A DNA stretch of 64,000 nucleotides from Verticillium longisporum. Its lineage: Eukaryota; Ascomycota; Sordariomycetes; Glomerellales; Plectosphaerellaceae. Positions 24,542 through 36,057 of this stretch are shown one piece after another; the first letter of the stretch is position 1; the number at the start of each line of letters is the position of its first letter. The position numbers and the translations under genes were made by a program. The stretch spans positions 2,108,001-2,172,000 of the forward strand of contig JAETXT010000006.1 of the NCBI GenBank assembly GCA_019188255.1, read 5' to 3'. The notes under the pieces are model-generated. The model was not told the origin of the DNA. It did not search any database and saw only the letters and a program-made list of their open reading frames with translations.

Positions 24542-26335
24542 ATGCCACGCCCTCCGAGCCCTCCCTCCTTCGACGACCAAGATGACACCTCCTCCACCAT
24601 CGCGCGAACGACGTCCTCACAATCATCCTTTCTCTCCGATACAAGCAGCAAACGTCGTCAAGCATACTACTCCCGAAGAGCCGCGTCCATCATTCGTGCC
24701 GTGTCCTTCTTCTCCTCTGTAGTCACTGCGCTCTGCGCTGGCTCCATCACCGTCTTCTCCCTCTACGGCCATATCTTCCAGGAGCGTCTGCACTACACGC
24801 AGCTTCAGGTCAACGGCCTTGCCATCTCGTCTTCCATTGCCCTATACCTTCCAGTGTCGGCTCTCGGTTACATCTGCGACCGTGCTGGCGCTCGACCGTT
24901 GTCATTCCTCGCCGCTCTCTTGTTCGGCTCCGGCTATGCTATCGCCGCCATTACCTATCGCAAGCTTGACTACGAGACGGCTGCCGGCCTTCGAGGGCGA
25001 GATGGAAGGCTTGTACGCATTGGAGGAAGCAAAGATGGCCAAGATGACACGGTTGCCGACTGGACATACCCCCTCATGATGTTTGCCTTTGTTTGTGTCG
25101 GCGTCGGTACATGCTCCATGTACCTTGCTGCCGTTGCCACGAACGCCAAGAACTTTGGCAAGGGCCGTCACCGAGGTCTCGCTCTCGCCGTGCCCATCGC
25201 TGCCTTTGGTCTCAGCGGCATGTGGCTCAGCCAGGTCGGCAGCCGCGTCTTTTACGAGCGCTTGTCCGACGGCACGAAGGGTGACCTTGACGTCTTCCGC
25301 TTCTTCGTCTTTCTGGCAATCCTCCTCATCACTGTTGGTGTTGCTGGCGCCTTCACCCTGCGTGTCGTCGATGAGGACGACCTCTTCGAAGAGGCTGTCG
25401 AGGAGCTCGAGCGCAGTGGTCTCCTCGACCGCAGCTCGCTTCTCGATGGCCGAGGGCGTGGTTATGGCGCCGTTGAGCGTTCCCGTGACGAGGAAGCCGC
25501 TGATGGTGCCGGCATCCTGGACTCCTCCACCCATCTGGATGACGCCAAGCTAAAGAAGGAATGGGTGCTCAATGCGGAGACGCGCAACTTTCTGACCGAT
25601 CGCACCATGTGGTTCTTCGCCATTGGCTTCCTTCTCATGATCGGTCCGGGTGAGGCCTTCATCAATAACCTCGGTACCATCATCGGCACACTCTATCCGC
25701 CCACTGCCGCTGGCGAACACCCGGGGAAGGCCACTTCACCGTCGACTCACGTGTCGATCGTCGCCATCACAAGCACGATCGCTCGCCTAGCGACCGGCAC
25801 GCTGACTGACCTGCTCGCCCCTTCGCCCGCGACGCAACACCTTCAGTTTGAAGCCTCTCCGAGACCCACGTTCCTTCGCGGGGTTTCCCTTTCACGTGTC
25901 GTCTTCCTGCTCTTCTTTGGTCTCACGCTCTCCGTCGGCCTCGTTGCCCTGGCTTCAGGCTTCATCCAAAACCACGGCGAACGCTTCTGGATCGTATCGG
26001 GCCTCGTTGGAGCCGGTTACGGCGCTGTCTTCAGCCTGACACCCATCATTATCTCCACCATCTGGGGCATCGAAAACTTTGCAACAAACTGGGGCATTGT
26101 CGCCATGTTTCCGGCCTTGGGTTCCATGTTCTGGGGCCTCGTCTACTCGGCCAATTACCAGAGCGGTGCCGAGGCGGCCGCCCGGCGCGGCGAAGGCGAT
26201 GTCTTTTGCTATGGCAAGGAGTGCTATGCGCCAACGTTCTGGGCCATGAGCGGCACCGTGTGGCTTGCATGTGGACTGGTTTGGTATGCCTGGAAGGGCA
26301 AGGGTGGCTGGTCGCAGCGCGGCATCGTCGTTTGA
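24542..26335 (+). CDS. MCH1-like major facilitator superfamily transporter
   Basis: Intronless, 597 aa. The Ser/Thr-rich cytosolic N-terminus (1-45) is followed by six predicted membrane spans, starting with 'SVVTALCAGSITVFSLYGHI'. A charged central loop (about 280-350, 'DEDDLFEEAVEELERSG') leads to a second set of six spans containing 'GYGAVFSLTPIIISTIWG'. Order, length and 'LGYICDRAGARPLSFLAAL' (the MFS loop 2-3 motif region) match fungal MCH1 proteins, distant relatives of monocarboxylate transporters found at the yeast vacuolar membrane. The transported substrate is not established for the family. Confidence 0.9.
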   Translation: MPRPPSPPSFDDQDDTSSTIARTTSSQSSFLSDTSSKRRQAYYSRRAASIIRAVSFFSSVVTALCAGSITVFSLYGHIFQERLHYTQLQVNGLAISSSIALYLPVSALGYICDRAGARPLSFLAALLFGSGYAIAAITYRKLDYETAAGLRGRDGRLVRIGGSKDGQDDTVADWTYPLMMFAFVCVGVGTCSMYLAAVATNAKNFGKGRHRGLALAVPIAAFGLSGMWLSQVGSRVFYERLSDGTKGDLDVFRFFVFLAILLITVGVAGAFTLRVVDEDDLFEEAVEELERSGLLDRSSLLDGRGRGYGAVERSRDEEAADGAGILDSSTHLDDAKLKKEWVLNAETRNFLTDRTMWFFAIGFLLMIGPGEAFINNLGTIIGTLYPPTAAGEHPGKATSPSTHVSIVAITSTIARLATGTLTDLLAPSPATQHLQFEASPRPTFLRGVSLSRVVFLLFFGLTLSVGLVALASGFIQNHGERFWIVSGLVGAGYGAVFSLTPIIISTIWGIENFATNWGIVAMFPALGSMFWGLVYSANYQSGAEAAARRGEGDVFCYGKECYAPTFWAMSGTVWLACGLVWYAWKGKGGWSQRGIVV

Positions 26336-27800
26336 GTCGCAGACGCGGCACACGAGATTGTGCATTTCCATAATGGCATACCGCATACTTGGCGTTGGGA
26401 TTTGGCTAAAGGGTTTCTTGGGGGTATTTCCTGGTTTTCTGGGCACACATAGCGTGTAGCACGCAAGCAAGCAAGCGAGCAATCTACTTTCATTTCATCT
26501 TCGGTCACGTTTGTGCGGTGCTACTGAGGTGCTGTAAGGGAATACGACTTCTTCTAGACCCGCAGGAACGCATCTGACCGTACACGATGATGAACATGGA
26601 CGTACTATCTGTTGATGAAGCCGCAAGCACCACATGCGACGTGCAGCTATCGCACGAGACCAATCTACCGGCATCGTGTCCTCGACAAAATCCATGCCGG
26701 GCTCCGTATCACGCCGGCAGCGTCTCGTTCCCAGGAATCAAATCGCATCAACTCCAGCATCCCCAAAAAGACAGATTCTCTACTCCAGAACGCGGGATAA
26801 ACATGTGCGCGTGCGCATGTCAAGACCGCCTCGTCACTCTGTACGAGCTACCTACCAAACCAGGCAAAGGCAGAGCCTACTACCCCACCCCCCCTCGGCC
26901 ATACGAGATACCGGCTGCGCCAATCCCGTCCCGCCCGCCTGCTTACCCGGCGCCAACGCCCTGCCCGAATCCCTACGACCCCTGTAATTTCAAGGGTGGT
27001 GCCCGGATTCGGCAACCCGCCACGTACAAGAAGCTGTCGCAAGATGCGAGACGAGGAGCCGTCCGGGCCGCATCATGCCACAGCTGTGCATGATTTGATA
27101 AAAGCAGCACGACATGAATCAAGTCACATCGGTAGCTGGGAGGGCCAGAGATTAATTCTCAATTCTGACTACTACGTCCTGCAGCAGTGCGAACATCCAG
27201 CAATCCATCTTCCACGATGTGGTATGCATCTCTACCCTCCTCCAGTCAGCGAGTCCGACCCTGATGCTTCTCTCCAAGAAACCCGAAGCTCCATCCGAGC
27301 CTCTCGCTTGAACGGCAAATGCAAACATGAACCCAAACGCCTCTTTCCATGTCTATCGGCACATGGTGATGCGGACAAACCAAAAAAAAAAAAAACTGGC
27401 CAAACCCGTGGCCCTCACGCTTACAAAGCAAATAATATGTGTACCTGGTCGAGACGACACAGTCGTCCCCAACAAACGCTCGTCTGACAGACGCCATGCC
27501 TGATGCTTCTTGTGTCGCAATTTTGGGCGACGACGGGTATCATGGTGTTTCTGACGATTGGCGTCGTCATTAGCCATGTCTTCGTGGCATAGAAGCGTCA
27601 TGATGTATCGGTGAAGAGATGGAATGCTTCTTGTGTGCTTTCGTTGTGTGCCAGCCGCGCTCATCTCTGGATGATGTTGCCAAAAGCCGATGACCATCCT
27701 AACCGCCGCTTCATGCCGCCGTACCCAGTGCGTGCCATTTACACGCACGCAGACAGTCACGTATACATTGCCCATGAGGGAAGAATGGCTCTCAACGTCT
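26336..27800. other. Intergenic region, no gene recognised
   Basis: Convergent 3' regions of the MCH1-like and GT31-like genes. A 13-A run lies near 27383. No supported coding frame. Confidence 0.5.
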
Positions 27801-29467
27801 TTAAGCAGGGATCCAGACAAGCTCAATGACGCCATCGTGGGTGCGAAGTGGCTTGTCGTTCTCGACCCATCGGACGTCATCAGCCCGGCGAATGTAGGTC
27901 TGAAGCACAGAGCCGTCGGGATTGTTGTATGACTCGCGAAGCTCCCAGGCAATCTTCTTGCCAGTCCTCAGCATGGATGGCCGTTGGGGGCCGTACATCC
28001 AGTCCAAGTTCCAGCCTCTATCTTCCGGCGCGGCGTGGAAAGTGCCCTCGAATTGGTCGAGGTCAAAGTCAATGCCTTGTGGGTAATGGGCTACGCTGAA
28101 ACCGTTGGAAATGACAAAATTGTCAGTTGTAACGAATCTCTGGTACGAACAGTCCTCGCCGCAGGCGTGGGCAATCTTGGTTGACTGGAAGGGATAGGCA
28201 AAGTGCCATCCTCCACCCTTGAAGTGGTGAACAGAGTAAGGCTTGATGCCACCCTCATAGAAACCGGCAGGATCTCCGAAAAGGTCAAGCTGCCACAAAT
28301 CCCACAACTGGGTGAGCCTGACGTTGGTGTTCTCGTAGATGCATTTGCGCAGGAGAATATCACCCTGAGGCCCCCAGCCCGAGTCGGCTTCTCGGATCTT
28401 GGTGTTGGAACGACATGTCGCAAAGATGTCCGTGATCTTCTCCGCCATGGAAACGCTGAGGAAACCCCAGCACCGCCAAACGCCTGTGATCCATGACGCT
28501 CAATGGCGCCAACGTCCTCTGACAAGGTTCCAATGTAGAGTAGCTTCTTATGGTCGTACTTCTCGAACCGGGCCTTGAGCGCGTGCATATTGGGGAAGTA
28601 TGTGTCGTCGTCGCACATGACAAGCCACTTCTTGTTGGGCCGCTCTCGATGGTTGTAGAGCATAGGGACGAGACCCAAGTAGCGCACCGCCATCTCAAGC
28701 CTTGAGTCGGTGTGGCTCACGTCGGCATCAATACCAGCGCGTGCCAGGCGTCTCGCAACATCGTCGAGCTCCGCAACAGTGGCGTCAATGAGTTGAAGAA
28801 GCATCTTGCCGCCATTCGGCCTGCCGTTGCTGTTGGTGAGCCAAAAAGCCCATTCCTTGATGGGATTGCTGGCTGGATTATTGATGCGTGAGAAAGTTGT
28901 AGAAACAGCAAACATGAACTCGGAGAGGTTGACGTCGGCAGGATAGGGCGACTGCGTGACCGGTACTTCGAGAGGCTCGGCACACTCCTGGAAAACATAT
29001 CCGCTGTTCAGATCGACCTTCTGAAAGCTGCGGGGCAGTAGTTTCTGGTCGATATTGGTGTATGACAGTCGTTCGATGGGCTTGCGATGAAATCGAACGT
29101 ATCGTTTGAAGTATTCAATTTTACCGGATAAGCCGTAGGTTTCGCCCACTTGGCGGAGGTGCTGCATGTTGATGTCGCAATTCATTCGATGCTTGTCTAG
29201 CGGCGTCCCAAGGTCGGCATCGTTGAGCACGGCATTGGCAGATTCGGGCTCGAGGGGAGTCTGCACGGGGACGGTAGGCGGGGGGGCCACGGCCATTCGA
29301 TCGGCCGTCATCATCACGCGATTGCGTGCTTGACTGTTGTTGCGACTATTCCGAATGGTCACGCATACCAGGAATACAACGATTGCGGCGAGCACGAGTG
29401 TCCTTGTAAACTGATTCCGCGTGCTGCAGAGGCGGTTAGCTCGAGTGACGGGCATCCTGGCTCCCAT
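27801..29467 (-). CDS. GT31/DUF604-type glycosyltransferase-like protein, interrupted by one missing base
   Basis: A type II Golgi membrane protein is predicted: a short cytosolic tail, one span (TLVLAAIVVFLVCVTI) and a lumenal catalytic domain. The domain contains 'KKWLVMCDDDTYFPNM', whose DDD is the metal/nucleotide-sugar site, then 'KLLYIGTLSEDVGAIERHG' and 'QAFGGAG'. The frame then slips. Adding one T to the TTT run on the coding strand at about 28462-28464 restores 'FLSVSMAEKITDIF' and the conserved tail 'ADSGWGPQGDILLRKC', ending at 27801 (555 aa). The start at 29467 was chosen because the frame upstream to 29644 lacks conserved character and the span then lies near the N-terminus. Acceptor and linkage are unknown. 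Confidence 0.85.
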
Positions 29468-32400
29468 GGTCGTCACGTCGACGACGCTGACTAGAGCACC
29501 CTTCTTCTCCAGCTTGGGCAAGTGGGAAATAATATAGCCTGGAGGCTGGTGAAGGCGCTCTGAGGCGGCAGGATCGGCAGTCGGGCGGAAGGTTGCGTGA
29601 CGCTGCGCCTTCAGGAAGACACGGAGCACATTCGGAGATGACAAGATACTGATGGTATCAAGAATGCTGAGGAAAGATCTTCAAGGAGAAGAGGGTTGGT
29701 AGACAGGCAAGCAAGTTGTGAACAGGCGTCGCTGCGGTGACGAAAGGCGAGGTATGACTTGTTGGTAAGGAGGGCCTTGTGCCTAGAAGATAGGCGAGAA
29801 ATGCAACGATGAGAGAATGTATGGCGGAGGAGGGGAGGAGATAGGACGACGCGGCGAATAGGTACAAAACAGAACGTGGAGGGTGTGAGGTGAGCGTCAG
29901 AAAGGCTGGAGAAGGGGGGCATTTGAGCGGGATCAAGCATAGATAGATGCTCGGTCTAAGTCTTCAGCGATGTCTCGCTTTGGCAGCAGTGGGAACACCT
30001 GCGGCGAGCCGAAGGCGTCGAGGCAGGCGCTGCCAGGACGGCACGAATGGGTTCCTCTGGAAGGTGGATGCAATACACTGTGTGGTTTACTGATGGATCC
30101 GGTAATGACCAGCAGGGGTCGCGGTGTCGGGATCGTGACTGGTGGGGCAAGATGCGGCAGGCGCTGGAAGGCCATGATGGGTGGGTGGTGGTGGGGAGAC
30201 TCGGCCCAGTCCTGCCCTGTTCGTCCTTGAGTTGGTGGGTGCGTGGGGAGAGAGGGGACACGGCGGCGGAAGGGACAGTGAGAGGTTCTTCCCCTGGATT
30301 CCTGCCGCTGCGTTCTAGCAGCAGGTGCATCCCTTCTGACCAGCCCTTGGCACCGCTGGGGCATGTAGTCGTAGCAGGCACATTGGCTCTTCCGTGAAAG
30401 AGGGCTGCCCGTCGCCTTCTGTTTCGATCATTGCCCCGTATTGCGACTGTCAGAGCAGCACAGTTAAGAGATTGGGCTGTTCGAACCCTTCCGGAGAAAT
30501 CAGTGCCAGCCTGCAGCTGACAGCGCGACCGTATTGGCGGCAAATGAAAAATTAATAAAAAAAAAATCAGGTCTGACCTTTCGGGCAACAGTCACACATT
30601 GACTCGACCACATTCTCGTTGTTGGCACTATTGCCACGAGGTGGAAGGTGCTCAGTTGGCGGGAAGCCTGAGCCTGGCTCCTTCTGCCTGCCCCTTGCCT
30701 CCAGCCAGTGCCCAGACCAAAATACCGACAGTGGTCGCGCGACCTACGAAGTACCTAGGGAGGCACCCTTCTTCCTTCATATCCAGCACCTTACCTACCA
30801 AGCCTACCTACTCAGGTCATCCACGCCAGGGATCCAGGACGAGTTGTCTACCCTTCTTTCACTCCCTACGTCCGCTCAAGCATCTGCATCAATATCGGCG
30901 TCTCGAAGCCGTGCCGCGTTCAGTCGCCCAGCCTTGCCAATCCAAATAGCGAGAGGGGACAAACACCCAGGCAGGCCACCTGTGTCTCAGCCTCATTCCG
31001 ACATCAAACGATCGAGTCTGTCAGCATGCCTCGTCTTTTGCCACGACAACCAGCTTCCTCCCAAAGTCAGGAATAACTCCTCTAGATTCTGTAGATCTGG
31101 GACACACAAATCTGAGTTCGCTTACGCCTTTTCTAGCCTCGCTCGTACATAGCCTGCCTTCAGCCGCCAAGCTTGCACATGCCCAGACGTGGGATAGTAG
31201 TCCACCTATTTGCTTGTTTGTCCTGTCGCCCCTGTCGAAAACGTCAAGCTTTCTTCCGTCTCCAGCACAGCACGGTTTGGCTTCCTTGGCCAGCACCCAG
31301 GCGGTCCACCATGACGGATACCAACAGGGACAATGGCGAGTGCTACCTCACAGTACTTTGCCAGCACTCGTATACAGTGGTCGTGCGCCGGCCAACACCA
31401 GGAGCTGGCCGCCGGGATTCCCTGACACCAGTGCCGTTGACCTGCCTCTGCCACCAAGATGCCGCGTCAGGTCTGCAAGAAAAGACGTCAATTCTCCTGC
31501 AAGCGGAACTTCAACGGAGCTGACAAAGGTCTTGACTGTGATAACAGGTTTCTCGAATACGGGGTGGTGCAGCGCAAGGGCATGAGATCGACTCGCATCA
31601 CACTGCCATTGTGGACTCGTTACCCACCACTAGTCACTCCTTGTTGACGCGTTCCTGGCCTTGCACTACGTGCAACGTGCGACGGAAACGTCACTTCCAG
31701 CTTGCTAGCTTCAGATCTTGAACGCGATCGACAGGCCGTAGTGGTCGAAAGATCCAGCCTAATTACCCTCCAACTGACGCGTCCCTCGCTTTGGCGTCTC
31801 CCAGTATTCATAAGTTGCGCGTAGCTACGTGTAGGCCGCCCCGCCAAACGCTTCACTTGCTCATCGAGTCGAGCTTCGCTGGAGGGAGGATATACGGGGC
31901 CTCATCTGCAGGCCAGAATAGCCGAGAGGTTCTCAGCGACAAGCTGCGCGCGTCTTAGCTCCGTCGGCGGAAGAAGTGAAATTTCGGGCCTTGCTCGGGC
32001 ATTGTGCGCGTGTTGTCGGCCGTTGCTTGCTGCACGTACACAACGGGCGCCGAACGCCCGGCCTATAGCTCGCGATGTGTCCGTCACTCTCAGCCATCCA
32101 AGTTGGGTCACAGTTCCCGGACATCCTTGTTTGGTGCCTTTTCTCAGTGTTACAATGTACAACAATGGACCTGCCGAATTCGCATCCACGTGCGACAGGT
32201 CAGAACGAAGGGGGACCAAGTTCGCCAAATTGACCGACTCATGATTTGACGGACAACGGCGAATGCCTGTGTTCACACAAAAGCTTCACCCGCACCACTG
32301 GTTGCATACAACCACATGAGGAGAATACTGCTTGGTATGTTCTTGGCTACCGCTCACCCAATAGCTGGGCAAGAATCACAGCGCGAACATTCCAGCGAGT

Positions 32401-33304
32401 TGGGACGAAGGCCCACTAGCGGCGGATGGGTGTCTCGCGATGGAATGCCTGGGGTCTTGAGACTGACTGTCAAGCACGCAGAGGACATTGTCTCGGGCAC
32501 TCGCATGTCTGGCAAGAGACACGCCACCCTTTCCCCGAATTTCACTCGCCATTTCTCCCTAGGACGCCACCCTGGCTATTCAAACTCGGCACGATTGAGG
32601 TGAGACTGGCGGGTTGTCCGATTTGACCTGGACGCTGACGCCTGGAGACCCCACGCCATTGTACCGACAACAGCAACCGAAAGTTATAATGCCGTGTACA
32701 CTGCCGGGGACGAAGATCATTATTGGTATCATCCAGAGGCTCGTCCATTGAGACTAGCCTTGTCGATTTGTGATGTCTCCGGAGGAGCGGCTGAGCTGCC
32801 TAAGAGCAATAATACGACCAGCACGGGGAGTTCCAGCTACAGAGCCCCAATCACCCAACTCCTCCGAACATCAGGGTCACGCAGGAAAGGAAATAGCCAA
32901 ACCTTGCTCTGCTCGCAGTCGGAGCCGCGTCATTTATGGCCAGTCGCACAGAGGAAATTCCTGTATGAACGACTTTTTCTGAGGTCTTGGCTTTCGGATT
33001 TCGTCCCCAACTTCAGGAGATGCGCGACCTCTACTACAGAAGTCTGTCTCGGTAGACGGTTCCCTTTGGCACACTACCTCACGAGTATCATGAATTGATT
33101 CTTATCGCTTCGCCAATCTCGATGCACCTGTCCACGGAGCCCATTTCAGGCGGCCACTATAGCTTTGGGTATGATATCATTATTGATAGTGGGTGCGTTG
33201 TGAAGCGAAAGTCCAGCAGAAACGACCTATAACATGGATATTATCCAATTTCATCCAACGCCCTCGCAGAAACCCCTTCGCTATAATACTGCGTACACAT
33301 CCCT
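29468..33304. other. Long gene-poor region
   Basis: The first few hundred bases are 5' leader of the GT31-like gene; its open frame extends to 29644. The remaining 3.4 kb holds only short frames on both strands with no recognisable family. CCTAGG-type motifs occur at about 30750. Confidence 0.5.
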
Positions 33305-35208
33305 CTACTGGTATTGGAACTTCTGGTCGCCTACGCCCGGGCGCTTGACCCCGTCGTCGACATAACCCGGTAACGCCTCGTCGGCGCCGGCTGCACCTCC
33401 AGCGCCGCTCATGTGCGGCGGGCCGCCGTACTGGCTGCCTGTTCCGTGCGTAGCAGGATCGTGCACGTGCTGTCCGGCAACACCCTGCGTCTGACCAACG
33501 ACGGGAGTCTGGCCCGTCGCGATGGGGCCGTGGGCGACCTGAGGCTCGGCCGGCACGGGTGCCGGCGGCGGCAGGTTCGCTTCGGGCAGGGGCTGTTGGG
33601 TCTCGGCGACGCGCAGGGCATCGTAGAGGGCACGCGAGCCGGCCATCCAGGCGCCAGTGGGGGAACGTCGCCGCGCAAGATCTGCTCGACGCTGACCTGC
33701 TGCTTCTGGTAAAAGGCGGCGTTGGCCTCGCGGCGCTCGGTGATGATGGTACCGTCAACCTGGATGCCGGCGTAGAAGCCGCGCGACTTGACGTAGGTGA
33801 AGACAGGCTTGAAAGAACGGCTGCTACTGCGGCGCTGGTTGCCGGGTTTCTCGTTAGGCTTCAGGCCCTCGGCTTGCAGCTTCTCTTCCTCGGCCTTCTT
33901 CTGCGCGGCCTGCTCTTCGGCCAGTCGTTGCTGCTCATCCGACTTGCGGCCGCCGCTGTACCCTGTACCGGAGTCGAGGACACCACCTGCACCGGAGGGA
34001 CCGGCTGTGACGGCGACGTCGGGGCCGAGACTGACGCGGGTGCTCATAAAGGCCTTGAGGGCCTCCTGGGTGTTGATGACGCATACGCAGTCGTAAATGT
34101 CGACGCCAATCATGAAGCCAGCGCCGAGGGCGTGCACCTGGATACCGGAGGGTGGCGACCACGAGCCATCGGCGCGGCGGGCGATGAGGACGCCGGAGCC
34201 CGTGGCGCCGGAGAACTGGAAGCCCACGCACGCCGTCGTGAAGATGGCGAGGCCCTGGGCCTTGGCGATGACTTTGGAAGGGATCTTGACGATAGCGCCA
34301 GTCCGCTTGCGAGGCGCCTTTTCCTTTTCCTTGTTCTTGGGGTCGACGGTTGTCACCTCGTGCAAGGGCTTCTCCTCAACGTGGTCGGAGGTGATGCCCT
34401 CCTCTGTGTGTCTGGTCAGTAATTGCCATCAGTGTGGTGTGATGAGAGGGGACGTACTGCAGAAGCTCTTCAGGATCTGAGCGGCCTTCTCACACTCGCG
34501 GTCCATGGTGGTGGGAAGGAAGCTCTGGGAGCCCATCTTGTTGGCGAGGGCATTGATGGGGATGGCGGCCTTGCTGCCCATCTGAGCAAGCCTGTCGCCC
34601 CAGCTGCGATGGGGCTTCTTGCCATCAGCGGCAACAGCACCGGGGGCCGCGGACGATGGAGCGTTGGTGGCGTAGGCAGGTGGCTGCTGGTGTTGGTGGT
34701 GGTGGTCACTCGCGGTGGCGGCAGCGGCGGCTTGGCCCGGAGGCGGCGCAAAGTGCGGCTGGGCGGAGTTATAGGTGGGAACAGTCTTCTCGTCGTGAAC
34801 GCCCTGCTGAGAGGGACGAGGTCCAGGCAGCGGCGGCGCGGGGCCCTCGTAGTCGTTGGAGGACTTGTAGAACTGGGAAGGGTTGGACGAGGCGGCGGTC
34901 AGGCCCGTGTCGGTGTGTGTGGGGGGAGGGCCGGGAGGCGGCGGAGGGAAGTAGGGCGCATTCTGCTGGGTTGTCTGAGAGGCGGGCACGGCGGCGCCCT
35001 TCTCCGTGGGCGCGGCGTGCTGCTCGTTGGAAGGGTAGGCGGGAGGAAGGTCAGACTGCTGGGGTTGCTGGGGTTGTTGAGATGACTGGGTTGGCTGTCC
35101 GAAGCCTGCGGGGGGAAGGCCAGAGGCCGCTGGTGTCGGGTAGTAAGGATCCTGGTTCTGGTCGGGGACCTGACCCGAGAGGGGGGGTTTCTCGGGGTTT
35201 GAAGACAT
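33305..35208 (-). CDS. SYLF-domain (Ysc84/SH3YL1-type) lipid-binding protein, interrupted by one missing base
   Basis: Exon 1 (35208-34458) encodes a disordered Pro/Gln/Ala-rich N-terminus starting 'MSSNPEKPPLSGQ' and the domain start 'CEKAAQILKSFC'. A 54-bp intron (34404-34457; GTACGT donor, CACAG acceptor) restores Lys, and exon 2 continues with 'KIPSKVIAKAQGLAIFTT', 'GSGVLIARRADGSWSPPSG' and 'VTAGPSGAGG'. These are hallmarks of SYLF domains, which bind phosphoinositides and actin regulators at endocytic sites. A later 'RGFYAGIQVDGTII' is also typical. In the five-C run (coding strand) at 33659-33663 one base appears to be missing. Restoring it joins 'ILRGDVPP' to 'MAGSRALYDALRVAE' and a Pro/Gly-rich tail, about 616 aa in all. 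No SH3 domain is present. Confidence 0.88.
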
Positions 35209-36057
35209 TGCGATTGTGGAAGAAGTGACCGGAAAACAAAAGTGCTGTAGGTCGAAATCAGATGCTCGAGGATAAAGCCGGGAACGAGGGTATCGTGAGA
35301 TTTGGTGCTTAGAGGTGGGGTATCTGGATTGGTGTTGCGGGGGACTATGCAGTTGTAGGCGATGATAGGGAGGGGGAGCCAAGTGAAGAGGGAAGTCAAG
35401 ACGAGCTGATGGTCTTATACTCTTGGAGCCCACGCGGCGGCATACGAATCCACCAAAGCGAGAGCTGCAGATGGCCTGATCCTGGTGATGTGATGGTGCG
35501 GAATCAGGAAATCTGAGCTTCCAACCACATCTCAAGCTCGTGTCAGGCAGCGGCGGGAGGGAGGAGAGGGGCAGGAAGGAGGGGCGGAGGGGTGCGTTGG
35601 CAGGTGATGTCACCGCGTGGCTCATGCAAACACATGCTGTGGCACAGCCCAGAAGACCCGCTTCTTCAGGGGGGCAAGGGGGCTGTGCAGGGCCTTGCAG
35701 CATGTTGCAGTGAAGAAACATCGCAGCAAGGCACCTGCCTGTCTTGCCTGTGTGCCTGGAGACGAGGCTGCTGGCGGAGCCTCGTCGCTTTCGCTCTCGC
35801 AATTCGCTGCTTCGTTTATTCACATCATCAGCCTTGGACTCTCTATATCCCCCTTCCCCGGCCGATTTCGTCTTTGCCTTCCTTCCCCGGCCAATTTCTT
35901 GCTTCGTCCATCTTCTTCATCGCGTCAGACATGTGATTTGCTTGGTAAAGATTTTGGCTTTGTCATTAGGCTATTATCTAACGCTTGATCCAACAGACCA
36001 AACACGGCGACACCGAGTCTCGAGGATTCCCATCCACCTCGCATCAGACACGATCAT
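35209..36057. other. Intergenic region upstream of the SYLF gene
   Basis: 5' leader and promoter of the SYLF gene, followed by the 3' flank of the FAD oxidase. The SYLF reading frame stays open up to 35823 but without conserved content, so it is treated as non-coding. Confidence 0.5.

Noticed and set aside
33559..34422. 287-codon open frame on the plus strand
   Set aside because: Antisense to SYLF exon 2.
35209..35823. Upstream extension of the SYLF frame by about 200 codons
   Set aside because: Open but without conserved content. The ATG at 35208 starts the typical Pro/Gln-rich N-terminus.
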